A stretch of DNA of 64,000 nucleotides, from positions 2,800,001 through 2,864,000 of the forward strand of contig NZ_CP045496.1 of the NCBI RefSeq assembly GCF_015500075.1, read 5' to 3'. The position numbers and the translations under genes are program-made. The notes under the pieces are model-generated. The model was not told the origin of the DNA. It did not search any database and was given only the letters and a program-made list of their open reading frames with translations. This document shows, piece by piece, positions 18,514-27,362 of the stretch. Numbering within the stretch: position 1 is the first letter of the stretch; each line of letters starts with the position of its first letter. The DNA comes from Mesorhizobium sp. INR15. GTDB lineage: Bacteria; Pseudomonadota; Alphaproteobacteria; Rhizobiales; Rhizobiaceae.

Positions 18514-18605
18514 GCCTGGCGCAGTGCCGCGGCTGGCCCTTCAGCTCCGCCAGTAGTGACCCCGCTTCTCAAACTTTAGTTCCAGCACAAGATAGGAGAA
18601 ATATT

Positions 18606-19208
18606 GTGAGCTACGCAATTATCGGCTTCGGCAATATCGGCAAGGCCCTGGCCAAGGCGTTTTCGCGCAAGGGCATCGACGTGTCCGTTGCGACCACGCG
18701 CGACCCTGAAAGCTTTTCAGCCGATGCGGCCGCGATCGGCCCCACGGTCATTCCCAAAACACTGGCGGAAGCCGTCAAGGCGGACATCATCTTTTTGGCT
18801 GTTCGTTTCGAGTCGCACCCGGATGTCGCGAAGGCGCTCGCCACCTGGCAGGGGAAGACCATCGTCGATGTGACCAATGCCTACGGCGTGCCTCCTGAAA
18901 AACTGGGGGGACAGCCTTCGTCCAAGTTCGTTGCACAGGCATTCTCCGGTGCAAGGCTGGTCAAGGGCTTCAACCATTTGGGCGCTGCCACCCTTGACCA
19001 AGACCCGGCCGTGCATGGTGGCAGGAGAATTGTGTTCCTGGCGAGCGACGACGACGCTGGCGCAGCGGAGATTGGTGCGCTCGCGGAAAATCTTGGTTTT
19101 TCGCCGATCAAACTTGGCGGGCTGTCAGAAGGTGGGCTGCTAGTCCAGGCTCGCGGAAATAGCTGGGGCCATCTAGTCTTTAAGGACCTGGTCAAGTTCG
19201 ACGGATGA
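18606..19208 (+). CDS. NADP-dependent F420-reductase-like oxidoreductase
   Basis: The 200-residue protein starts at GTG 18606 with GGAG upstream and opens with a Rossmann fold (YAIIGFGNIGKALAKAF), then IIFLAVRFESHPDV, IVDVTNAYG and RLVKGFNHLGA, matching the F420-dependent NADP reductase / NAD-binding-2 family. In proteobacteria lacking F420 these proteins use an unknown partner. It is the third oxidoreductase in the cluster. Confidence 0.75.
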   Translation: MSYAIIGFGNIGKALAKAFSRKGIDVSVATTRDPESFSADAAAIGPTVIPKTLAEAVKADIIFLAVRFESHPDVAKALATWQGKTIVDVTNAYGVPPEKLGGQPSSKFVAQAFSGARLVKGFNHLGAATLDQDPAVHGGRRIVFLASDDDAGAAEIGALAENLGFSPIKLGGLSEGGLLVQARGNSWGHLVFKDLVKFDG

Positions 19209-19220
19209 ACACATGCCAAC

Positions 19221-19256
19221 CGCTTGGATCGGATCGCGCACGATCCGATCCAAGCG
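19221..19256. promoter_or_regulatory. Perfect 16-bp inverted repeat hairpin between two genes
   Basis: Arms CGCTTGGATCGGATCG and CGATCCGATCCAAGCG match exactly around a CGCA loop. The structure begins 12 bases after the stop of the F420-reductase-like gene and ends 26 bases before the next start. There is no T run, so it is not a classic terminator. It could attenuate or stabilise the transcript, or bind a dimeric regulator. Confidence 0.6.
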
Positions 19257-19282
19257 AAATGCCCACCGTAAAGGAGATTCCG

Positions 19283-19915
19283 ATGTACGACCAATCCAAG
19301 CTATCCGAGTTGATCCGGTTCGCACGTGTAGATGCGGGCTCCACTGTCATTGACGTTTACCCAGGCGACGGCGACTGGACGCGCCTCTTCTCCGACGTCG
19401 TCGGACCCGAAGGACGGGTCTACAGCTTCGTGCCGGCCGAAGTCGCCGACTTCAAGAACGATCCGGTTGGCCGCATGCGGACGCTCGCGAAGGAGCCGGG
19501 CCGAGAGAACGTCGAGGCCGTATCGGCGGACCTCGTGGCGATGCGGGAGGCCACGCAACCAGCGGATGTCTTGTGGCTGCACCTGTTCTACCACGATCTC
19601 CACACCGCGCTGATGCAGAAGAAGGGAGCGACGGCGGCCGACTTCAATCGAGCCGTCTACGACCGGCTGAAGCCCGGTGGGTCCTACGTCATCGTCGACC
19701 ACGCTGCTGCCGTTGGGACGGGTACGAGCGACGCCCAGTCACTGCATCGTATTGAGCCTGCATCCGTTCGCATGGAGGTGGAGGCGGCCGGCTTCGTACT
19801 GGACGCGGAAATCACCATCCTCGCGAACAAGGACGATTCGCACTCGATCAAGGTCTTCGATCCCTCGATCAAGGGTCAGACCGATCGCTTCGCCTTTCGA
19901 TTTTTGAAAGTCTGA
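19283..19915 (+). CDS. Class I SAM-dependent methyltransferase-like protein
   Basis: Start ATG at 19283 has AAGGAG upstream; the in-frame extension to 19205 would run through the hairpin and is rejected. The 210-residue protein has a methyltransferase fold: STVIDVYPGDGDWTRLF (motif I, with DVYPGDG in place of the usual DxGxG), VYSFVPAE, VLWLHLFYHD and LKPGGSYVIVDH. Motif I is unusual but is seen in a group of predicted methyltransferases (exported in some bacteria). Substrate unknown. Confidence 0.72.
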   Translation: MYDQSKLSELIRFARVDAGSTVIDVYPGDGDWTRLFSDVVGPEGRVYSFVPAEVADFKNDPVGRMRTLAKEPGRENVEAVSADLVAMREATQPADVLWLHLFYHDLHTALMQKKGATAADFNRAVYDRLKPGGSYVIVDHAAAVGTGTSDAQSLHRIEPASVRMEVEAAGFVLDAEITILANKDDSHSIKVFDPSIKGQTDRFAFRFLKV

Positions 19916-20132
19916 CACTGGGCCACTCGCCAACGATGAGGTCGGCACTCGTACGGGAGGCGGCTTTGACAAGCGCGGCGACCGATTGTGGGTCGGTTTC
20001 GGAACGACAGCTAACCGCAGAAGTTGGTTGAAACCGGATCGTCCGCTGTCGGCCCCAATTGCCCTTAAGGGCGTGGCTTTCAGCCATGCTGATCAAGCGT
20101 TGTCGGCACGTGGCTGCGAGAAGCATTTCAGG

Positions 20133-20537
20133 CTATTTGCTGATCGGCGGCAGATCGACACCTGAATTGGTGCAGAATTTTACAAGGTCGTCGGTTTCAG
20201 TTTGATTTTCGGGCATTGTGATAATGTCGAACGCTGGGAGATATTTTGTCTCGCTGTCGGCGCTATCGAACTGGCCCCTGTAGGCGGTCTCGCCGGAATA
20301 CCCGGCAAAGCCGCTCTTTGCATTGTACCGACCGCAAACCATGATTGATCCGGTTGAAGTCGCAATGGCTGCGGGTTTACCGAATGATACGTTCGTTTGG
20401 TCTTTCAGCAGGGATCTTATGGTCTGCTCGACGACTCCGATTTGATCGGCGGTCAGTTGAACCGGCTTTGCCTCGGTGGCAACGATGCCAAGTGCCAGAA
20501 AGCCTATCGTCAAGATGCTGGAGTGCGACCGTTTCAT
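20133..20537 (-). CDS. Small exported protein of unknown function
   Basis: The 134-residue product starts at ATG 20537 (MKRSHSSILTIGFLALGIVATEA), a clear signal peptide. The mature part includes TADQIGVVEQTIRSLLKD and a VCGRYNAKSGFAGYSGET segment with one of two cysteines, a composition common in small rhizobial periplasmic proteins. I do not recognise the family. It stands alone. Confidence 0.6.
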   Translation of the reverse strand: MKRSHSSILTIGFLALGIVATEAKPVQLTADQIGVVEQTIRSLLKDQTNVSFGKPAAIATSTGSIMVCGRYNAKSGFAGYSGETAYRGQFDSADSETKYLPAFDIITMPENQTETDDLVKFCTNSGVDLPPISK

Positions 20538-21093
20538 TCCCAATCTAACCGTCTTTTCCCGATAGTCACAAGCCTATCTGACAACGAGAACAGCGAAGTG
20601 GCGGGGAAGCAGGCCGGTGTGATTGCATGGTCGCGTAATGCGAACCCGTCGCTTGGAGAATACGGCGAGCCGACGACGCTCTTTGTGGTGGCGATATATG
20701 CACCGAGGGCAGCGATCTTGTCGGCCTCATGAGTGAAGAACGGGACAGGTTCATTCAGCGGGAAAATCGCGTTGCTCTCGTTGGAAGCAGCAACACGCGG
20801 GAGGCTGTCGAAAACGTCCACGACCTCGATCGGGCGCGGCTCGCGGATGATGAGTGCCGTAGTCGAAAGGGACTGTTGCCATCAAGGTTCTCCGGAAGGC
20901 GGGACTTTGGAGACCCTACTGGGGCCGATGCTCAACCGGCCCTGACTGTGTCAGGGCGAATGGCAACAGTTCGGCGGAGGAAACACCAATGCTGGTTGGT
21001 TTTGCCTAACTCGCCAAGTCCACGATATCGCGCGCCCTCGTTCAGAATGAGGCGTACGATCATCCGTTAGGATTCGACAGCAGGGAGGAACAA
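20538..21093. other. Intergenic region with nested inverted repeats, no gene seen
   Basis: No frame here has a credible start or family-like sequence. The structured part is 20872-20970: outer arms ACTGTTGCCAT (20872-20882) and ATGGCAACAGT (20960-20970) enclose an inner hairpin GCCCTGAC-TGT-GTCAGGGC (20939-20957). This could be a small structured RNA or a remnant of a mobile repeat. Confidence 0.4.
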
Positions 21094-21417
21094 ATGCCAA
21101 TCGGAGAAGCGGTGGAGTACCTGCATAAGTTGCGCAGAGAGGCGATCCATGCGGAAGCGGGCAACGTGAAAGGGATCACGCGTCATTTGCAGATGAACAT
21201 TGGGAAGGCGCGCGACCTTTTGGAAACGAGCCAGGCAACGGATGCAGCTCTGGCTCACCTGCTGGAGACAGGCAACGCACTCATTTGGGAACTCGCGCCT
21301 ATTTCAAAACAAACAGCCTCGCTTAGGAAAGACAAAATTTCTGGCCTAAGGCGCGCCTTTGATACGGCGTTAAACATGGCCATTGAGGATGTTAGAAAGG
21401 CGAAGCCAAAGGCCTAG
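21094..21417 (+). CDS. Small helical protein of unknown function
   Basis: Starts at ATG 21094 with GGGAGG eight bases upstream. The 107 residues are almost entirely amphipathic helix (EAVEYLHKLRREAIHAEAG, MNIGKARDLLETSQATDAALAHLLE) and end in a lysine-rich tail. No signal peptide or membrane segment. Family not recognised. The next sequence downstream is decayed oxidoreductase DNA. Confidence 0.55.
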   Translation: MPIGEAVEYLHKLRREAIHAEAGNVKGITRHLQMNIGKARDLLETSQATDAALAHLLETGNALIWELAPISKQTASLRKDKISGLRRAFDTALNMAIEDVRKAKPKA

Positions 21418-21484
21418 GTGCAGAGCCCCAACAGGTTGTTGTCGGTTAGGGCGGGGCGACGGCTGGCTAGACCGCGGCCGCCCT

Positions 21485-22140
21485 GGCGTGATTGCCGTCG
21501 GCCCGGACGCGCGGCGTTTCGTCAACGAGTCGAACCCGTATCACGACATCTGCATTGCGATGTTCGAGAACCGCTACCCGAAGGATGAGCGCTTCTACTT
21601 CATCTGCGATCATGAATTTCTCAAGAAGCGCGTATGGTTCAACTTCTTCCGTGGCCGTGGACCCTCAGCACGAAATCTTACGAGCGTGCCGGATACATCC
21701 AGGTGGCCGATACGCTCGCGGCGCTGGCCGCCAAGATCGGCCTCGATCCTAAGGCGCTTGAACAGACAGTTCAGCAGCATAACGAGCATGCCCGAACGGG
21801 CGTCGATCCGTATTTCCAGCGAGGCGAATCCGCGTTCAACCGGACGCTCGGCGATCCTTCCGTCGGCAAGGTCAATCCCAACCTCGGTCCGATCAGGATC
21901 GGCCCTTTCGTCGCCTTGCGGATCGTTCCCGCCACATTGGGAACGGCGACCGGTCTTGCGACGGACACCCATTGCGGGTGCTCGACGAGCGGGGCAAGCT
22001 GATCGATGGGCTTTACGCATGCGGCAACGGCGCGACTTCCGCCATGCGGGGAATATATCCCGCCGCTGGCATCACGATCGGCCTTGGGATCGTGTTCGCG
22101 TTCCGCACGGTCAAGTTCATCCGCGAAATGCGCCATGTGG
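21485..22140 (+). pseudogene. Fragment of FAD-dependent 3-ketosteroid-dehydrogenase/fumarate-reductase-type oxidoreductase
   Basis: Three consecutive pieces in three frames together spell the C-terminal half of a flavoprotein dehydrogenase. First GVIAVGPDARRFVNES with FYFICDHEFLKK, then YERAGYIQVADTLAALAAKI through PFVALRIVPATLGTATGLATDT, then GKLIDGLYACGNGATSAMRG with YPAAGITIGLGIVFAFR. The last block is the conserved FAD/substrate region of the family. The N-terminal FAD-binding domain is absent, and at least two frameshifts separate the pieces. This is clearly a dead fragment. Confidence 0.75.
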
Positions 22141-22716
22141 CTAGGGGCCAGTGCGCGCGCCCATATTTCTACGGCAAGGATGGTGAGCTTGAAAAGGCGC
22201 TGCAGGAGCCAGAGGGGCTTTACGCGCAATGCCCAAAGAAGGCTGTGGCAGATCCGTCCAGCTTAGAGACGGCAGACCTACTTGCATTGCGCACGCTGAT
22301 GTTCTTGCAGGTGTTTCGAAGCGCCGCTTGGATCGACAGAGAGCGTACGCTCCTCGATGCCCACCGGGAGATGTTCAAAGACGAGGGGACACCAGAATTT
22401 CTAGCGCAGTTTACGCGCACCAATACGGAACTCGTGGAAATGGCGATCGAAATGTACGAATCGACCCTTCCAACCATAGGAGATTTAGAAACCTGCGTAC
22501 TGGTCAATGAAACCGTCCGCGAGTTCATCTCCTCGGACGATCCCGCAGTGCACACGAACAGGTACCACGTACAGAAGCGTTTCTTAGGTGGCCATGGTTT
22601 CGGCAACTCGGGTGCCATGTTGTTTATGCCGATGTCTCCCCGACTGTTACTCGCAGCTTTCGACCCATTCGTTTATCGCTTAGTAGGTCGTCGGGGGTGT
22701 TCCCCGTCAGCACCTG
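22141..22716 (+). pseudogene. DUF4238-like protein fragment fused in frame to oxidoreductase remnant
   Basis: From about 22141 the frame that carries the end of the oxidoreductase fragment changes character without a stop: CARPYFYGKDGELEKALQ, LLALRTLMFLQVFRSA, then FISSDDPAVHTNR and GAMLFMPMSPRLLLAAFDP. The last two blocks match the C-terminal signature I associate with DUF4238 (defence- or phage-associated proteins of unknown function). The start of the domain is missing and the 3' end is cut at the IS3-family element. It is a rearranged fragment, not a functional gene. Confidence 0.55.
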
Positions 22717-22781
22717 TGTCCCAGATTTGAGGTTGTGAATTAAGGAGGGTTTTGGTCTCGTCAGCTGACGAAGGAACCAAG

Positions 22782-23156
22782 ATGAACCCTAGATCCTCAA
22801 GTGCCAAAAAGCCTGCCGAGCAGGTTGTGAAGGACATCCGCCGGGCGACCCGACGGCACTTTTCAGCGGAAGACAAGATCCGGATCGTGCTGGACGGTTT
22901 GCGCGGCGAAGACAGCATCGCCGAGCTGTGCCGCAAGGAAGGCATCGCGCAGAGCCTGTATTACACCTGGTCGAAAGAGTTCATGGAGGCCGGCAAGCGC
23001 CGCCTGGCTGGCGATACGGCGCGTGCTGCCACCAGCGATGAGGTCAAGGACCTGCGCCGCGAAGCCAGCGCGTTGAAGGAATGCGTTGCCGACCTGACGC
23101 TGGAAAACCGCCTGCTCAAAAAAAGCATGATCGCAGATGGGGACGAGCAAGAATGA
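22782..23156 (+). CDS. IS3-family transposase OrfA
   Basis: Starts at ATG 22782 with AAGGA upstream. The 124-residue protein has a helix-turn-helix (RRHFSAEDKIRIVLDGLRGEDSI, LCRKEGIAQSLYYTWSKEF) and a C-terminal leucine-zipper-like helix. A run of seven A followed by G at 23118-23125, near the 3' end, is the usual -1 frameshift signal of IS3 elements. It allows an OrfAB fusion transposase. Confidence 0.85.
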   Translation: MNPRSSSAKKPAEQVVKDIRRATRRHFSAEDKIRIVLDGLRGEDSIAELCRKEGIAQSLYYTWSKEFMEAGKRRLAGDTARAATSDEVKDLRREASALKECVADLTLENRLLKKSMIADGDEQE

Positions 23157-24133
23157 GATATCCCGCATTCGAAAAGCTCGAGATCATCAGGCTCGTCGAG
23201 CAGTCGCACCTGCCCACCCGCAAAACGCTGGACCGGCTGGGGGTCCCACGACGGACCTTCTATCGCTGGTATGACCGCTATCTCGGTGGCGGCCCTGAGG
23301 CGCTGGAAGATCGACCATCGGCGCCGAGCCGCGTGTGGAACCGCATCCCGCCTGCCATCCATGACCAGATCATCGAACTGGCGCTGGAGCAGTCCGAGCT
23401 CAGCCCGCGCGAACTGGCGGTGCGGTTCACCGACGAGAAGCGCTACTTCGTGTCGGAAGCCAGTGTTTACCGGCTGCTCAAGGCCTACGATCTGATCACC
23501 AGCCCGGCCTATGTGGTGATCAAGGCGGCGAACGAGTTCCACACCAAAACCACTCGGCCCAACGAGATGTGGCAGACCGATTTTACCTACTTCAAGATCA
23601 TCGGTTGGGGCTGGATGTATCTGTCAACCGTGCTCGACGATTACTCCCGCTACATCATCGCCTGGAAGCTGTGCAGCACCATGCGGGCGCAGGACGTCAC
23701 CGACACGCTGGATCTGGCGTTGGCCGCCTCAGGCTGCGATCAGGCCCATGTCCGCCACAAGCCACGTCTGTTGAGCGACAATGGCCCCAGCTATATCGCC
23801 GGCGAACTGGCCGATTATATCGAGGCCCAACGCATGAGCCATGTTCGGGGCGCCCCGATGCATCCCCAAACCCAGGGCAAGATCGAGCGCTGGCACCAGA
23901 CCCTCAAGAACCGGATCCTGCTGGAAAACTACTTCCTGCCCGGCGACCTCGAAGCCCAGATCGCAGCCTTCATCGAGCATTACAACCATCGGCGCTACCA
24001 CGAGAGCCTCGACAACGTGACCCCAGCCGACGCCTACTTCGGCAGGGCCCAGACCATCATCAAACAGCGCGAAAGGATCAAACGGCAAACCATCCAACAT
24101 CGGCGCTTGCAGCACCGCAAGATCGCCGCATAA
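23153..24133 (+). CDS. IS3-family transposase OrfB (integrase core)
   Basis: ATG at 23153 overlaps the orfA stop (ATGA). The frame is open further upstream in the -1 register, consistent with OrfAB fusion by frameshifting. The 326-residue product has an N-terminal HTH (PTRKTLDRLGVPRRTFYRWYDRY) and the rve integrase domain: WQTDFTYFKIIGWGW (first Asp), RLLSDNGPSY (second Asp) and QTQGKIERWHQTLKNR (Glu). It appears intact. Confidence 0.88.
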   Translation: MRYPAFEKLEIIRLVEQSHLPTRKTLDRLGVPRRTFYRWYDRYLGGGPEALEDRPSAPSRVWNRIPPAIHDQIIELALEQSELSPRELAVRFTDEKRYFVSEASVYRLLKAYDLITSPAYVVIKAANEFHTKTTRPNEMWQTDFTYFKIIGWGWMYLSTVLDDYSRYIIAWKLCSTMRAQDVTDTLDLALAASGCDQAHVRHKPRLLSDNGPSYIAGELADYIEAQRMSHVRGAPMHPQTQGKIERWHQTLKNRILLENYFLPGDLEAQIAAFIEHYNHRRYHESLDNVTPADAYFGRAQTIIKQRERIKRQTIQHRRLQHRKIAA

Positions 24134-24158
24134 CATCAACCCCAAGATGAGGCCGACA

Positions 24159-24815
24159 CTCCGCTAAGCTACGCCGCAAACTGAGCCGAATGTTCTGACG
24201 ACGGACAGCTTGAATCTGGATGAGGCCGTAGTAGGCATCCGTCACGGGGCCGGTGTAGGTACCATCGGCAAAGCCATGCCCAGCCGGCTTGGGGCCGAGA
24301 TTGACGGATGGCTTCATGCCGACCTTGATGAAGCGAGCGGGTGTTTCCTTGTAGTCAGGGCGCGGCTGCGGGATCGGGATGTAAACCGCCGGAGTTATGG
24401 TGAAAGCTGGCGTTTCCGGTGCAGGAACGGCCCCTGTCACCGAAATATCCGTGACAGGCGGCGGGGGTACTACAGGAGCCAGCGAAACCTGCGCCGGCCT
24501 GGCGACAGGTTGCGGCTTTGGCGCCGGCGCGGCAATCGCGGCCGACGTTTCCTTGCTGACTGCGGGCGGGCCACTTATCCGAGGCTGGGCCTGCTCATTC
24601 TGCTGGCCAATCTCTGGCGCGGGCGTGTCCGGCTCGGGAACCCGGCTATCGAGGGCTGGTGCCGCGGGAACGACCGCCGACGCAGAACCTCTTTCCCCGG
24701 CATCGGCCGGCAGTGCCGGACTAAGCATGCCATCTACGGGAGCCTTGCCAGCCTGTTCCCAAACATAGGCGCCCGAGGCGGCGATCAGGACGAGTGACAG
24801 GGCGATCTGTTTCAT
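24159..24815 (-). pseudogene. FMN-binding-domain exported protein, truncated next to the IS3 element
   Basis: From ATG 24815 the frame encodes a signal-anchor (MKQIALSLVLIAASGAYVW), a long proline/alanine-rich linker (to about residue 190) and the start of an FMN-binding domain (GFADGTYTGPVTDAYYGLIQIQA). Such domains continue for about 80 more residues with the threonine that carries covalent flavin. Here the similarity ends after IQIQA, some 45 bases before the IS3 end, and the frame then runs into the element. The flavin-attachment part is missing, so the gene is inactive. Confidence 0.65.
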
Positions 24816-24966
24816 GGCTGTTTCCGTTTCACACCGAATCCTGCGCCGACGATTTTCGCGGCGGTTCACAAGCAATGTCTCACGACTCAGCTGACAATTG
24901 GCTGTCAGAGCGCTTCTAACCCGACCACGACAAGTGCCTTCTCCGGCTAGTCAAGCCGTCGGGCCG

Positions 24967-25677
24967 TCAGCCCCTGCTGCGCAGCGCGCCTGGGATCGCA
25001 ATAGCGAACAGGATCAAGGCTACACCGAAAAGCAGAAATCCGCCCACCTCGCGGTAAACAAGAACACCGCCGATGCCGCCAACAAAGAATGACAGCACGG
25101 TCGTCAAATGAAGTCTCAACTTCACGCGGGTTTCCGCCGAATCCTTGTCGCGCTCCCGGCCAAAGGCAATGTCGCACAGTACGCCAAGGCCAATGCCGAT
25201 ATCCGTCAGCATCCCCGAGACGTGCGTCGTACGAACGCGTGTATTGGAGATCTGGGTGACGACAGCGTTCTGAAGTCCCATCAGAAAGCTCAGGCTCAAC
25301 ACGAGCGTCGTGACGCGGTGCGCACCGGACAGATACAGATCCGCACCTCCCAGAAGTGCGAGCAGGACGGATTCGAGGAGGATACTGTAGGCGTAGATTC
25401 CGCCTGTATGTCTCTCCTTGCCGACGTTGACCAACAATGTCGAAAGAGCGGCTCCGGCAACGAACGCAAGAACGATCGCCAAGAAAAAAACGGCCGCAAC
25501 GAAATCACCCGTCGCGAGCTGGTCCGAAAGCGCGGAAACATTGCCAGTCATATTTGCGGAGAAAAAGCCAACAGCGTGAAATGCCGACGCGTTCAACGCG
25601 CCGGCGACGGCAGCGAGCGCGCTGGCAAGGCGGCGGTCGACGTCATTGTCCCGCGCATCTCCTTCGCGAAGCAGCAT
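24967..25677 (-). CDS. YoaK/DUF1275-family membrane protein
   Basis: The 236-residue integral membrane protein has six or so hydrophobic segments and the family hallmarks: ALAAVAGALNASAFHAVGFFSANMTGN near the N-terminus and GLQNAVVTQISNTRVRTTHVSGMLTDIG in the middle. The function of DUF1275 proteins is unknown; they sit in the inner membrane. The gene is monocistronic on the minus strand, just outside the group with the shared upstream motif. Confidence 0.82.
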   Translation of the reverse strand: MLLREGDARDNDVDRRLASALAAVAGALNASAFHAVGFFSANMTGNVSALSDQLATGDFVAAVFFLAIVLAFVAGAALSTLLVNVGKERHTGGIYAYSILLESVLLALLGGADLYLSGAHRVTTLVLSLSFLMGLQNAVVTQISNTRVRTTHVSGMLTDIGIGLGVLCDIAFGRERDKDSAETRVKLRLHLTTVLSFFVGGIGGVLVYREVGGFLLFGVALILFAIAIPGALRSRG

Positions 25678-25818
25678 TTCGATAACCCATTAGTCCAAGG
25701 TCGCGAACCGACGCAGCGACGTCAGTGGAATATCCGGCTGTGAGGCCCGGCGGACGCAGCAGGATTTGAAAAATCCACCGGCGGCATGGGCCGTCGGTGG
25801 GCAGTTTGTAGAAACAGG

Positions 25819-26469
25819 TCAGATAATCGAAATATTGTTTTCGACCGAAGTAGCACCAGGTGCTGCCCATGCCGTGGATTCAGCGACCTGGCGCTCGTGC
25901 CACGAATGGACTGCGCCGCTGAGGCGGACCTTTCCTTCGTCGGCACTCACGTCGACCCTGTTCGGTTCAAAGAACCACGACCGGTTCAAGGCAACCTCGA
26001 TGTCGTCGCTGAGATCCGACGTGTTGACGCGAGGCTTGAGAGTTGTCTGGTTGAAGACGCCGACTACCCCGTGGAGGCCGCGGACGTCATGTTCGGCGGC
26101 GAGTTGCTGGTAGTGCCAGCCTACTTGACCGGTCAGGGTGACCCAGCCGTTCTCGACCTTGATCTGGACCGCGTCCTTGGGAACGGAAACGTCCCAAGCA
26201 ATTCGGTCGATTGCGGCTGAGGCAATGGCCTCGTCACCGCGTTGGAGTTCAAACGGCAGTTGTACCTTGATCTCTTCGGCAACAGCCTTGACGCCCTTCA
26301 CGCGTTTCGCGGCAGACTCGGCCGCCCGCTTCTCGACATAGCTTTCGACGTGGCCCGAAAGGGTAACCACGCCATCTTTCGCGGTCACGCCAATATGAGG
26401 AGCATTGACGCTGGGTTCCCAGTTCAGTTCAGCGAGAACGGCGTCCTTGAGTCGCTTGTCATTGTTCAT
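25819..26469 (-). CDS. BON-domain protein with three BON repeats
   Basis: The 216-residue protein contains three BON units: from LKDAVLAELNWEPSV with VTLSGHVESYVEKRAAE; from AAIDRIAWDVSVPKD with VTLTGQVGWHYQQLAAE; and from DDIEVALNRSWFFEPN with VRLSGAVHSWHERQVAE. No signal peptide is present, so it is cytoplasmic. BON domains bind phospholipid or potassium and are often stress-induced. A copy of the GTAGTTTCCGA promoter element lies about 155 bases upstream in the correct orientation, placing the gene in the island regulon. Confidence 0.85.
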   Translation of the reverse strand: MNNDKRLKDAVLAELNWEPSVNAPHIGVTAKDGVVTLSGHVESYVEKRAAESAAKRVKGVKAVAEEIKVQLPFELQRGDEAIASAAIDRIAWDVSVPKDAVQIKVENGWVTLTGQVGWHYQQLAAEHDVRGLHGVVGVFNQTTLKPRVNTSDLSDDIEVALNRSWFFEPNRVDVSADEGKVRLSGAVHSWHERQVAESTAWAAPGATSVENNISII

Positions 26470-26593
26470 GGAATTCTCCGATCAGGAAATGTCAGGAGCC
26501 GCGCCATATCCCAGCCGCGCTCCGACTTTGACGATTGTATCCGCCACCTGAAGAGCCTGAGGCGCTCTGGGGTCGGGCTATCAATCTGCAGGG

Positions 26594-26641
26594 ATGTTAG
26601 CCGAGAGGCGTAGTCGGTCGTCAGGGTCGGAAACTACTCAA
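26594..26641 (-). promoter_or_regulatory. Island promoter element upstream of the BON gene (copy 1)
   Basis: Read on the minus strand: TTGAGTAGTTTCCGACCCT, 27 bases between the core CCGA and a -10-like TAACAT. The core ends about 157 bases before the BON start codon. Element and hexamer have the same spacing as in the copies at 28 kb, 36.5 kb and 48 kb. Confidence 0.65.
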
Positions 26642-26666
26642 ATGCCGCTTGTGGGGATCAAGCGGC

Positions 26667-27362
26667 TCAGACATTTGTGCCAAACGCCGCGCCTACGCCC
26701 GCGGTGATGGCCATCGCCAAGGCCCCCCAGAACAGGACGCGAATAGTCGGCCTGAAAAGGTCGGCGCCGCCTACCTTCGCCCCGATAGCGCCGAGAAGGG
26801 CGAGGAAGATCAGCGATCCGATCGAGACGAACCAGATCAGCCAAGACGTCGGCGCGACCGATGCGAGGATAAGGGGAGCGGCCGCCCCGACCGAAAAGGT
26901 GGCGGCGGAAGCGAACGCGGCTTGAACGGGACGCGCGGTCGTTAAACTTGAAATGCCAAGCTCGTCGCGGGCGTGGGCCCCAAGCGCATCCTTCGACATG
27001 AGTTGTGCGGCGACCTGGCCCGCGAGAACCTGATCCAACCCGCGCGCCACATAGATTCGGGTCAGCTCTTGCGCCTCATACACCGGGTCGGCAGCAAGCT
27101 CCGTGCTTTCCCTCGCGAGGTCTGCCTGCTCGGTATCCTTCTGAGAACTGACCGAGACATACTCCCCGGCTGCCATCGACATGGCGCCGGCAACCAATCC
27201 CGCCACTCCGGCAAGGACGGCATTGCCGGAAGACAGGCTGGCCGACGCCACGCCGAGAATAAGGCTTGCGGTCGAGATGATGCCGTCATTGGCGCCTAGC
27301 ACCGCCGCTCTCAGCCAGCCGATGCGTCCGACGAGGTGATTTTCTACGTGAGGACGAGGCAT
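26667..27362 (-). CDS. VIT1/CCC1-family membrane transporter
   Basis: The 231-residue protein has the VIT family pattern: WLRAAVLGANDGIISTASLILGVA in the first membrane helix, a second helix with GLVAGAMSMAAGEYVSVSSQKD, a charged cytoplasmic segment (QADLARESTELAADPVYEAQEL) and three more C-terminal helices. Eukaryotic and plant relatives move iron or manganese out of the cytosol. The metal used here is inferred only. Its start overlaps the end of the upstream DUF1269-like gene by 19 bases, so the two form an operon. Confidence 0.82.
   Translation of the reverse strand: MPRPHVENHLVGRIGWLRAAVLGANDGIISTASLILGVASASLSSGNAVLAGVAGLVAGAMSMAAGEYVSVSSQKDTEQADLARESTELAADPVYEAQELTRIYVARGLDQVLAGQVAAQLMSKDALGAHARDELGISSLTTARPVQAAFASAATFSVGAAAPLILASVAPTSWLIWFVSIGSLIFLALLGAIGAKVGGADLFRPTIRVLFWGALAMAITAGVGAAFGTNV

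Larger units (their letters stand above)
22717..24158 (+). mobile_element. IS3-family insertion sequence (ends approximate)
   Basis: The two-gene layout with overlapping orfA and orfB, A7G slippery site and DDE integrase is IS3-type. Probable ends are TGTCCCAGATTTGAGG on the left and the complement of TGTCGGCCTCATCTTGGGG on the right, which share TGTC and a GGGTTG/AGGTTG block. I cannot define a target duplication, so boundaries may be off by a few bases. Both neighbours of the element are truncated genes. Confidence 0.7.

Noticed and set aside
20534..20821. 95-codon minus-strand frame
   Set aside because: No start signal, no recognised sequence, and it overlaps the upstream end of the exported protein gene.
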